A stretch of 48,981 bases of DNA. Origin: Alkanophaga liquidiphilum (GTDB taxonomy: Archaea > Halobacteriota > Syntropharchaeia > Alkanophagales > B39-G2). Positions 7,469 through 14,711 of the stretch are shown piece after piece. Position 1 is the first letter of the stretch. Each line of letters starts with the position of its first letter. The position numbers were made by a program, and so were the translations under genes. The DNA lies in NCBI GenBank assembly GCA_029259535.1, contig JAPHEF010000007.1, forward strand, positions 1 to 48,981, written 5' to 3'. Below the pieces are notes generated by a model. That model was not told where the DNA came from. It searched no databases and saw only the letters and a program-made list of their open reading frames with translations.

Positions 7469-8395
7469 TTATAGAATCCCAATTTTTTTCTCTAATTCAA
7501 TCCATGAAAGTTTACGCTCATGCAATTCACGAACATCTTCCGCAGGAATTATCCTAATCTTTTCCTTAATCTCATGAAAAGTTCCATTTAATAGCTCTTG
7601 TGCGGAACAAAAATCTTTTTCATTTGAAATTATGAGAAAAATATTACTATTCCATAAATCAAAAGCATGTTTTAGTTTAGCAAGGGCATGATAGATATCA
7701 CCACCAACTTGAACTTCAAATACATATGTTGGAGAGCCCTTATCAATTCTTCTCCAGATTGCATCGAATCTCATTTTTTCAAAAGAATATTCTTTTTCGC
7801 TAAGAAATCCATTCATGCGTCCGATTTCCACAATTAATCCTATTAGATGGCTATGTAAATTTTCTATTTCTGGTAATGGTTTAATTCTTCTTAATGAGAT
7901 AATTTCCTCAGATGATTTAATTTCATAATTGAACCTTCTTTTAAATTCCTCATATAGGAAGATAATAAGTTCTTCACTACGGATAAAATTCACACCGCCT
8001 CTAAGAAAATCGGCAAAAGCTCCTTTGCCTAAATTTTTATTTATAAAATTGGTGATGTTTATTCCTTTCGATTTCCACTCCTCGGCAGGCAACAAATAAT
8101 CAAATGAAAATTCAAACCTCAGAGGATACTTGACTTTCCCTTTTTCTATCTCATCGGGCCATAAAGGCTCCCTTTGAATAAATTTATTACCAGCTTTTCC
8201 TACTCCAACTACTTTTTTAATTCCAGATATGTAGAAGAATAAAGTATCGCCTCTCTCCAACGCTTTCCATTGAGGATACCACTTGCTCGTAATACCCCAA
8301 ATCTGCTTAAATTTGACTGATAACTCAAAATTCTCCCGATTACCAGAGACTATCCAATGGGGATGACTGTAAATATCTATTCTTGTATCATTCAT
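7469..8395 (-). CDS. EVE-domain protein with a C-terminal nuclease-like domain
   Basis: 308 residues. Residues ~12-150 form an EVE/PUA-like domain: HWIVSGNRENFELS, then WKALERGDTLFFYISG and VVGVGKAG, the pattern that binds modified bases in nucleic acid. A ~60-residue linker leads to a C-terminal segment, MRFDAIWRR ... YVFEVQVGGDIYHALAKLKHAFD, where D, E-V-Q and a following helix resemble a PD-(D/E)XK nuclease core with Q in the lysine position (as in some restriction enzymes). Modified-base reader plus nuclease is the architecture of modification-dependent restriction enzymes. Start 8395 is chosen over 8419 because its ATG overlaps the TGA of the upstream zinc protein (ATGA). Catalytic activity is inferred. 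Confidence 0.75.
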   Translation of the reverse strand: MNDTRIDIYSHPHWIVSGNRENFELSVKFKQIWGITSKWYPQWKALERGDTLFFYISGIKKVVGVGKAGNKFIQREPLWPDEIEKGKVKYPLRFEFSFDYLLPAEEWKSKGINITNFINKNLGKGAFADFLRGGVNFIRSEELIIFLYEEFKRRFNYEIKSSEEIISLRRIKPLPEIENLHSHLIGLIVEIGRMNGFLSEKEYSFEKMRFDAIWRRIDKGSPTYVFEVQVGGDIYHALAKLKHAFDLWNSNIFLIISNEKDFCSAQELLNGTFHEIKEKIRIIPAEDVRELHERKLSWIELEKKIGIL

Positions 8396-8592
8396 AGTAT
8401 AATGCTCCCTTTTCTCCAATTTTCAAAGCATTCTCGACAAAGATGTAAATTTTCACTTTCTGATGGTTCTACGTCCAGAAGTTCATACTTTGAAGAATAT
8501 TCGTCATTTTCTGCATCGTATTCCCATTTTACCCATAGTTTTTGAACATTTACGGTAGCAAGTTTCCCGCAGTGGATACATTTCTGTCCCAT
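8392..8592 (-). CDS. Small two-CxxC zinc protein in the defence cassette
   Basis: 66 residues with KCIHCGK at the N-terminus and LCRECF near the C-terminus, a single zinc-ribbon/knuckle. The middle is acidic and beta-rich (VKWEYDAENDEYSSKYELLDV). I do not recognise the family. A strong ribosome-binding site, GGAGGT, lies seven bases before ATG 8592, and its stop overlaps the EVE gene start by four bases, so the two are translationally coupled. It might be a specificity, adaptor or regulatory subunit; a role as the regulator of the twin palindromes is possible but it lacks an obvious helix-turn-helix. Confidence 0.7.
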   Translation of the reverse strand: MGQKCIHCGKLATVNVQKLWVKWEYDAENDEYSSKYELLDVEPSESENLHLCRECFENWRKGSIIL

Positions 8593-8609
8593 TTCATTTA
8601 CCTCCGATT

Positions 8610-9662
8610 TTATAGTCTATACCATCTCCTCCCTGTTTTTTCTGCAGCAACAATAGTAGTTCCAGAGCCAACAAAACAATCCAATACGATGTCGTCCGGA
8701 TTTGATGATGCCTCTATTATTGTTTTAAGCATCTCCAAATTTTTTTCTGTCGGGTATGTGGGGTATGGAGGATCTTTTAATTCCCATACGTCCTGTCTTT
8801 TTTTACCTTTTGCCAACACATCATCCACATAAATTTTTTTACGTGGATTTCCAGTCGAGGACCATTCAATTAATCCCATTTTATCTAGTCGTTCTAGCTC
8901 TTCTGGAGGATATCTCCAATGCCTTCCTTTTGGTGGCTTTATTCCTCTCCAAGGTTGTCCTGTAGGCCCATTTTTAGTTTCTCCGGGAGCATGGAGTGGA
9001 GTTGTGGTATACCTTCTTCCATTACTATCAATTTTAGGAAAGAGTCTTTTTATATCTTCTTCAGTAAGTTCCTCCCTAGGGTCGTTCCAGACATATTTAG
9101 ATGTTTTAGAATAAAACAATATCATATCTTTAATATTTCCATAGGCTTTTCTTTCAAAGTTTTTTGGATTACACTTGATCCTTGTAATGTCATTTATAAA
9201 TCTATCAGGACCGAATATTTCATCCATTATTATTTTTACATAATGACCTATTTTGCAATCAATATGAAGATAAATTGATCCATTATCCGCAAGTATTTCT
9301 TTTAATAAAATCAATCGTTCTCTAAGGAATTCCAGATATTCAGCACCACTTAAAGTGTCTTTGTAAGCAATTAAATCCTCATCACTTCTGCTAATGGTTG
9401 CTGTCCTATTGTTTCCTGCTTTAAATATTTGATTTGTAGAGAACGGTGGATCTATATATATCAATCGCACTTCTCCTTTAATTTGTGGATTCTTAAGTAA
9501 TAACTTTAGTGCGATAAAGTTATCCCCAAATATTAACATATTTTTCCATCCATCTAATCTTGAATTGCCATAAGATTTTATTTCCTTCAAAGCGTATCCT
9601 TTAATAGGCTTATTCAGAATTTCGCTTTCTGACTTTTTCCCGTCATATTCTAGCTTTATCAT
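8610..9662 (-). CDS. Beta-class DNA methyltransferase of the Mod type, C-terminus apparently cut short
   Basis: 350 residues from ATG 9662, which follows GGAGGT by seven bases; an upstream in-frame ATG at 9701 is rejected. The LIYIDPPF catalytic motif is at residues ~68-74, and the SAM motif LDCFVGSGTT is near residue 330. A long target-recognition region lies between, with YTTTPLHAPGETKNG and GQPWRGI, which is characteristic of Mod-like adenine methyltransferases. The protein stops at GRRWYRL, only 14 residues after the SAM motif, where the family continues with GIDxS and more helices. The next frame reads GIDYKIGGK before a TGA at 8594-8596, so a frameshift or truncation is likely. It is first in the minus-strand cassette. 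Confidence 0.88.
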   Translation of the reverse strand: MIKLEYDGKKSESEILNKPIKGYALKEIKSYGNSRLDGWKNMLIFGDNFIALKLLLKNPQIKGEVRLIYIDPPFSTNQIFKAGNNRTATISRSDEDLIAYKDTLSGAEYLEFLRERLILLKEILADNGSIYLHIDCKIGHYVKIIMDEIFGPDRFINDITRIKCNPKNFERKAYGNIKDMILFYSKTSKYVWNDPREELTEEDIKRLFPKIDSNGRRYTTTPLHAPGETKNGPTGQPWRGIKPPKGRHWRYPPEELERLDKMGLIEWSSTGNPRKKIYVDDVLAKGKKRQDVWELKDPPYPTYPTEKNLEMLKTIIEASSNPDDIVLDCFVGSGTTIVAAEKTGRRWYRL

Positions 9663-9699
9663 CCATGAAACCTCCTGCGCAATGTCGCACAACTCCGGC

Positions 9700-9752
9700 A
9701 TATCCGGACTGTTCGGATATGCCCCTGGAAGATATGCGAACAGTTCGCATAT
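9700..9752. promoter_or_regulatory. Twin 21-bp palindromes upstream of the defence cassette (putative operator)
   Basis: Two 21-bp dyads, 9700-9720 and 9732-9752, share the pattern ATATSCGRAC, one central W, GTTCGSATAT. The second is a perfect palindrome (arms 9732-9741 and 9743-9752). The first deviates at one inner pair but its flanks extend symmetry to GGCATATCCG/CGGATATGCC (9697-9723). Their centres, 9710 and 9742, are 32 bp apart, three helical turns, so both face the same side of the helix. They lie 38-90 bases before the methyltransferase start, downstream of a TATA-like GATAAAG. This is the layout of a cooperatively bound dimeric repressor or restriction-modification controller. Confidence 0.7.
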
Positions 9753-9938
9753 ACCTTGTCCTCTCTTTATCGCTCCTAACCATCAAATCTAAGTTCTAAT
9801 TTTAAAATTTTCGTTGCGATGGGGTTCGACACGCTGCCGAGTTGCTATGGATGGGGTTGCCGCACAGCTCCCCATTTTATCGGTTCGCACGACACACGCC
9901 GACGGCGAGCTTAAAGGAGCAAATGCAAACTTACTCTG

Positions 9939-10820
9939 ATGTTCGACGTAATAGTCATTGGTCATTTAACCATAGACACGAACGTGCTGCCGTGGGGCAC
10001 CGTTGAGAATGTCGTAGGCGGTGCCCCGACATACGCCGGAATGACGCTGACGGCGCTTAAAAAGAGCGTCGGCGTAGTGTCGAAGATTGGTGCTGACTTT
10101 AAAGAGCTTTCGTTTTACAGTAAACAGCGTATTGACACAGAGGGGGTTCGTGTCGAGGGCAAATGCACGACTCGATTCAGAAACATTTACGATGCTGGAG
10201 GGAATAGGCAGCAAGTTTGCGAGTGCGTGGCGCCCCGTATCACTTCAAAGGACATCCCCAAAGCCTACAAGGGCGCCCGTAGCTTTTACATATCGCCGAT
10301 TGCTGACGAGGTGGATGTGGATATAGTCAAACGAGTTAAAAAGAGGGATAACATCGTGCTGCTCGACCCGCAAGGGCTGTTCAGGATGATAGGAAAGGGG
10401 GGAGAAGTGAAAATAGCCTTGCGTGAAGACTTTACTGACTTCTTGGAATATGTTGATATCATCAAGATAGGAAAAGATGAGGTTTTGGCGTTCAAAATGG
10501 AAGTTAAGGAAATATTATCGTGTTTGACCCGTGCGGGACCGGAGGTTGCCATCGTGACGCTCGGCGGCGAGGGGTGCATGTTCTTTGCGGAGAGCAAAGT
10601 GGAGAAGGTTGGGAGTCTAAAAGTGGATGTCAAAGACCCCACGGGTGCCGGTGATGTCTTTGGGGCGGCATTCTTAGCCAAATATTTGGAAACAGCGGAC
10701 GTAGGGACGTCTGTGCGGTTCGCAACAGTGTCCGCAGGCTTGAAAATAAGATTTAAGGGACCAACGGGCTTCCCATCCGAGGAGGAAACGCTAAAAGAGC
10801 TGAGACGAGCGGATTTGTAG
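9939..10820 (+). CDS. PfkB/ribokinase-family carbohydrate or nucleoside kinase
   Basis: 293 residues. N-terminal strand FDVIVIGHLTIDTN, the substrate-binding GGAPTYAGMTL, and the C-terminal PfkB signature DPTGAGDVFGAAFLAKYL with the catalytic aspartate of GAGD. It phosphorylates a sugar, nucleoside or similar alcohol with ATP; the substrate cannot be read from the sequence. A CTTAAAG TATA element at 9910-9916 is about 25 bases before the ATG, implying a leaderless transcript. It starts the plus-strand cluster that includes rimI and sepS, with a separate promoter for rimI. Confidence 0.85.
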   Translation: MFDVIVIGHLTIDTNVLPWGTVENVVGGAPTYAGMTLTALKKSVGVVSKIGADFKELSFYSKQRIDTEGVRVEGKCTTRFRNIYDAGGNRQQVCECVAPRITSKDIPKAYKGARSFYISPIADEVDVDIVKRVKKRDNIVLLDPQGLFRMIGKGGEVKIALREDFTDFLEYVDIIKIGKDEVLAFKMEVKEILSCLTRAGPEVAIVTLGGEGCMFFAESKVEKVGSLKVDVKDPTGAGDVFGAAFLAKYLETADVGTSVRFATVSAGLKIRFKGPTGFPSEEETLKELRRADL

Positions 10821-10878
10821 GCCACAGGCAGAGGGGCGAGGCGGTCAAGATTTTAAAAGTAAAAACTTAGCTATTTAG

Positions 10879-11325
10879 ATGGTGCTGGTGAGGAAGGCGA
10901 GGGATGCAGACCTGCCGGAGGTCGTGCGAGTCTGGAAAATGAACATAAAGACGGCGAACACCGCCAGCGACATTGCCTTTCTGTTTCGTCGGTTCAAAAG
11001 GTATTTTTTCGTTGCGGAGGCAGGTGAGGATGGCAGAATCGTAGGCTTCGTCGGTGGCTCGGTTCGCAGCGGGCACGGGCACATTTCAGGAATTGCCGTC
11101 GACAGAGAATTTAGGAACAGGGGCGTCGGGAGCCTTTTGATAGGAGCGGCGGAGCAGGAGTTTCGCCGGGAGGGCTTTGATAGGGTGACGCTTGAGGTGC
11201 GGGTGAGCAACGAGAATGCAATTCGCTTCTACGAGAAGCGGGGCTACCGCCGACTCTACACAATAAACGGGTATTATGCGGATGGTGAGAACGCTTACTT
11301 TTATGAGAAGCTTTTGGAAAAATGA
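10879..11325 (+). CDS. GNAT N-acetyltransferase, RimI-like
   Basis: 148 residues with the GNAT acetyl-CoA motif DREFRNRGVGSLLIG (R/Q-x-x-G-x-G/A variant) followed by the beta-strand LEVRVSNENAIRFYEKRGYRR, the standard RimI/NAT ending. It probably acetylates protein N-termini; archaeal RimI homologues act on alpha-amino groups co-translationally. The start is ATG 10879, 21 bases after a TTTTAAAA TATA box (10851-10858), so the message is probably leaderless. The stop overlaps the sepS start by four bases (ATGA), so the two are co-translated. Confidence 0.88.
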   Translation: MVLVRKARDADLPEVVRVWKMNIKTANTASDIAFLFRRFKRYFFVAEAGEDGRIVGFVGGSVRSGHGHISGIAVDREFRNRGVGSLLIGAAEQEFRREGFDRVTLEVRVSNENAIRFYEKRGYRRLYTINGYYADGENAYFYEKLLEK

Positions 11326-12932
11326 GGTTCGACGCGAAGAAGGTTTTAGAAGAGGCGGAGAAGGATTTTGAGCGGGCTTGGCTTGAAGGCAAGAAATACA
11401 TTTCGGCGAGACCTCCCAACGAGCGTTTTCCGAGGACGCTACCGCAGTTGGGCAAGCCACACCCCGTCTTCGAGCTTGTGCAGCGGCTGCGAGAAGCTTA
11501 CCTGCGGCTCGGCTTTGAAGAAGTCATAAACCCAATAATAATCGAAGAGACACACGTCCACAAGCAGTTCGGGAAAGAGGCGTTTGTGGTCCTTGACCGC
11601 TGTTTCTACCTCGCGGGGCTGCCACATCCCGACATCGGAATGCCGAAGGAGCGCGTCGAAAGGATGGAAGCGCTTTTCAATAAAAAGCTTTCCGCAGACG
11701 AAATCGAAATGATAAAAAGAACGATGCACCGCTATAAAAAGGGTGAAATCGGCGGCGATGACCTTGTTTACGAGATTTCGAGGAGTGCGGGCGTCAGTGA
11801 CGCCGCCGTGGCGAAGACGCTTGACGAGGTCTTCCCAGAGCTTAAAGAGCTTGCGCCGGAGGCTACGAGAAACACGCTACGCAGCCACATGACCTCTGGA
11901 TGGTTCATCACGCTTTCCGAGGTCTGCAAGAGGAAGCCGCTGCCGATAAAGCTTTTCTCGGTGGACAGATGTTTTAGAAGGGAGCAGCGGGAGGGTCCGA
12001 CGAGGTTGATGGCGTATCATTCGGCGTCGTGTGTGCTCTGCGACGAAGCTGTGAGCGTTGAGGACGGCAAGGAGGTAGCGTTCGGACTGCTCTCGCAACT
12101 TGGCTTCTCGGAGATGAAATTCAAGCCTGACGAGAAGCGTTCGAAGTATTACGTGCCGGATACGCAGACCGAAGTTTTTATTCGGCACGAAAAATTGGGC
12201 TGGGTCGAAGTGGCAACGTTCGGTATCTACTCGCCGACTGCCCTCGCCCATTATGACATTCCGTATCCGGTTATGAATTTAGGTCTCGGCGTAGAGCGAC
12301 TCGCAATGGTGCTCCACGGCGAGGACGACGTTCGGGAGCTCGTGTATCCGCAGTTCTACAAGGAGTGGACGATGAGCGACTTAGAAATAGCGAAGCTGAT
12401 AAAGATAGACAACACGCCGCTCACCGATGTGGGGAGAAGCATTGCGGAAAGTATCGTGCGAATTTGCGAGGAGAAAGGCAGGGAGAAGTCGCCGTGCGAG
12501 TTTTTGGCGTTTAAAGGCACGCTTTGCGGCGCTGACATCGAAGTCTCGGTGGTGGAGCCAGAGGAGAACACGCTGCTCTGCGGCCCTGCGTATCTGAACG
12601 AGTTTGTGGTCTGCGAAGGCTCAATTTTGGGCGTGCCGAGAGATGAAAAGTGGCGTCCTGTTTTCGAGAAGGGCATGCCCACGGGCATAAGATATGTGGA
12701 CGGGTTTGCAGCGCTCGCTGCTCACGAAATCGAGAAGTTTTTGATGGCTGGTGGGAAGCGAGAAGAGGGAGAGGGACGGGAGTTAAGGGTGCGGGTGCGG
12801 ATTGTGAAAAGCCCTTCAGACGTGAACGTAAGAGTTGACGACATCGCAATCCGCTATATCACAGCAAAGGGCAAGAAGATTGACGTCAGGGGTCCGGTGT
12901 TCACGACAGTGCGTTGCAAAATTCATTGGTAG
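11322..12932 (+). CDS. sepS: O-phosphoseryl-tRNA(Cys) synthetase
   Basis: 536 residues, the normal SepRS length. It charges tRNA-Cys with O-phosphoserine, which SepCysS then converts to Cys-tRNA. This indirect cysteine route is found in methanogens and their relatives. Class II signatures are present: RSHMTSGWF and DRCFRREQREGPTRL (motif 2), and MNLGLGVERLAMVLHG (motif 3). The N-terminal RPPNERFPRTLPQLGKPHP is distinctive of SepRS. The start overlaps the rimI stop. SepCysS is not in the window. serA at 25 kb supplies the phosphoserine precursor route. Confidence 0.96.
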   Translation: MRFDAKKVLEEAEKDFERAWLEGKKYISARPPNERFPRTLPQLGKPHPVFELVQRLREAYLRLGFEEVINPIIIEETHVHKQFGKEAFVVLDRCFYLAGLPHPDIGMPKERVERMEALFNKKLSADEIEMIKRTMHRYKKGEIGGDDLVYEISRSAGVSDAAVAKTLDEVFPELKELAPEATRNTLRSHMTSGWFITLSEVCKRKPLPIKLFSVDRCFRREQREGPTRLMAYHSASCVLCDEAVSVEDGKEVAFGLLSQLGFSEMKFKPDEKRSKYYVPDTQTEVFIRHEKLGWVEVATFGIYSPTALAHYDIPYPVMNLGLGVERLAMVLHGEDDVRELVYPQFYKEWTMSDLEIAKLIKIDNTPLTDVGRSIAESIVRICEEKGREKSPCEFLAFKGTLCGADIEVSVVEPEENTLLCGPAYLNEFVVCEGSILGVPRDEKWRPVFEKGMPTGIRYVDGFAALAAHEIEKFLMAGGKREEGEGRELRVRVRIVKSPSDVNVRVDDIAIRYITAKGKKIDVRGPVFTTVRCKIHW

Positions 12933-13075
12933 TTTTAAAATGTGGACTCTAAACCGAAACTAATCAGGCCCTGAGAATTCAACTCGAAACTCGAAGTTTA
13001 ACGATGTTAGGAAGCGGCAGAGGAATTTTTAAAACTCGTAGTAAAATAAAAGAATGAAAATCATTTAGTTAGCCT

Positions 13076-13175
13076 CTACAAGACGAGCAGAGTCATTATG
13101 AGCGCCGCAACGACGAGCGCTATGCTCGTGAATTCCGGCACCGGCGTCGCGGACCGGGGCGCACGGCGGCGTCAG
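13076..13175 (-). pseudogene. Orphan PEF-CTERM tail, remnant of a surface-protein gene
   Basis: The minus strand reads TPVPEFTSIALVVAALIMTLLVL then TAG. It closely matches, in both DNA and protein, the end of the PEF-CTERM beta-helix gene at 38.76-38.83 kb (PVPEFTSVALIAAFIMALLVLLRRR). Upstream the match continues in a shifted frame (CCG TGC GCC CC...). The final arginines are replaced by a TAG and there is no body of a gene. It is a leftover of a deleted or recombined copy. The rest of 12933-13251 holds only the promoter of the next gene. Confidence 0.7.
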
Positions 13176-13251
13176 GAAGGCATGAGGACCACCTTCCCCG
13201 CTTGCATCTTAATGAAAAATGATTTAAATGATATAAGCAGAAACCCCTTAC

Positions 13252-14502
13252 ATGAAACTTGTTGTCGTGGGTTGTGGAATTGGAGGTGCGGAGGTAGTTG
13301 CAAACGTCAGGAAGCGTTTGCCGAAAAAAGAGCTTGAGATATGCGTGCTTGACCAAAGGGCTAATACGCAATGTAAAGCATTACACCCGCTCATCCTTAG
13401 CGGAAGGGCGACGCCGGAGGAGGCTTCTGGCGACTTGAAAAGGTTTGCAGAGGCGCATGACGCCGAGTTTATAAACGAGCGGGTTGAGGATGTGGACTTT
13501 GATGAGCGTCTTGTGAAAACTGAGAAGGGGAGGGAGGTCTCCTATGACCATCTCGTCCTTGCATTCGGCGCAGAGCCTGACTTCAGCGTTCCGGGAGCCG
13601 AAGGAGCTCATTCCATATACACACTTGAAGATGCCGTGAGAGCGAAGAATGCGCTTGACGCTCTTGATTTTTCAAAGGAGCGAGACGTCGTGGTCGTCGG
13701 CGCCGGGCTGACAGGTGTCGAGGTCGCAGGTGAGCTTAGCGATTTCTTCACACGAACGGGCAAGAAAGTTAAGGTTACGCTCGTCGAGAAAGAGAGCCGG
13801 ATACTTCCCGAGCTGCCGGAGGAGGTTTCGAGCTTCGTCGCCAACATTCTCAAGGAGCGGGGCGTGGAAATGCTCACGAGCACGAAAGTTACCGAAATAA
13901 GCGATGCGGGGGTCATGCTGGAAGATGGACGGATGCTGTCTTCGGACTTCACCCTCTGGGCAGGCGGCGTCAAGCCGCACAGCCTCATAAAAACTATTGC
14001 AAGAGTCAAAAGAGACCCCTATTTGGGGGAGATAGGCTTCCCGGTCACTGAGGACGGCTGGCTGCGGGTCGAGCCATTTTCAAGGCTAATGGGCATGACG
14101 AGTTTCGACGAGGTGGGGGAAGGCGAATACAAGGAATACATGGTGTTTGCGGTCGGCGACGCCGTGAAGTTTGAGGTTGTGGAGCCGGACTTCTTAGAGA
14201 AGGTTTCAATGAAGACCATGGACGAGGCGGAACGCCACGCAAAGACCGTCGCAAAGAACATAGCAACAGTGCTGAAGGGCTGGACCAAGCCGCTCCGCCA
14301 CATATACATACCGAAAAACGCGACGGTCACGCCGAACGTGCTGATACCCATGGGCGAGAGGGAGGGCGTTGAGGTGCGCTGCGGCTCAGCAAAAAGAGTA
14401 TCGCCACGGGAGATAAGAAGGAAAGTCAAAGTAAGGAAAGTCTCAGCGGAGAGGGTAAGGAAGGAAGTGGAAAGGGGGTTCAAAGCACTGTTTAAGGAGT
14501 AG
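13252..14502 (+). CDS. FAD-dependent NAD(P)H dehydrogenase, NDH-2/sulfide-quinone reductase-like
   Basis: 416 residues of the two-dinucleotide-binding-domain flavoprotein family. The FAD site is VVVGCGIGGAEV at the N-terminus. A second Rossmann motif, VVVGAGLTGVEVAGEL, begins near residue 147. AVGDAVKF with the conserved aspartate is near residue 300. The C-terminal ~60 residues are very basic (RRKVKVRKV...), suited to peripheral membrane attachment. It oxidises NAD(P)H or a similar donor and passes electrons to a quinone-like acceptor; the substrate is undetermined. TTTAAATG at 13223-13230 is placed for a leaderless message. Confidence 0.82.
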   Translation: MKLVVVGCGIGGAEVVANVRKRLPKKELEICVLDQRANTQCKALHPLILSGRATPEEASGDLKRFAEAHDAEFINERVEDVDFDERLVKTEKGREVSYDHLVLAFGAEPDFSVPGAEGAHSIYTLEDAVRAKNALDALDFSKERDVVVVGAGLTGVEVAGELSDFFTRTGKKVKVTLVEKESRILPELPEEVSSFVANILKERGVEMLTSTKVTEISDAGVMLEDGRMLSSDFTLWAGGVKPHSLIKTIARVKRDPYLGEIGFPVTEDGWLRVEPFSRLMGMTSFDEVGEGEYKEYMVFAVGDAVKFEVVEPDFLEKVSMKTMDEAERHAKTVAKNIATVLKGWTKPLRHIYIPKNATVTPNVLIPMGEREGVEVRCGSAKRVSPREIRRKVKVRKVSAERVRKEVERGFKALFKE

Positions 14503-14572
14503 TAGCGTGCGGCATGCTCTTATGCAGCGTTCTCAATAGTTAATTTTATAAGAGGGGATGTGAAATTAAAAA

Positions 14573-14645
14573 GCGCCCGTGGTCTAGTTGGCATGACGTC
14601 GCCTTGACGCGGCGGAGGTCCTGAGTTCGAATCTCAGCGGGCCCA
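14573..14645 (+). tRNA. tRNA-Val (GAC)
   Basis: A 73-base cloverleaf numbered canonically. Anticodon stem TCGCC/GGCGG, loop TTGACGC with anticodon GAC, T-arm CTGAG-TTCGAAT-CTCAG, discriminator A, no encoded CCA. Acceptor position 2 is C facing C71, a mismatch in an otherwise perfect stem. Confidence 0.93.
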
Positions 14646-14711
14646 TCTGCGGCGGGGCAAATGCCCCGCCTTTCCTAATTTTAATATGGAAACAAAGCAT
14701 TTTCTAAGCCT

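Noticed and set aside
13076..13078. TAG codon at the end of the PEF-CTERM remnant as possible pyrrolysine
   Set aside because: The fragment has no gene body and no pyl genes are in the window; it is more simply a decayed LRRR tail.
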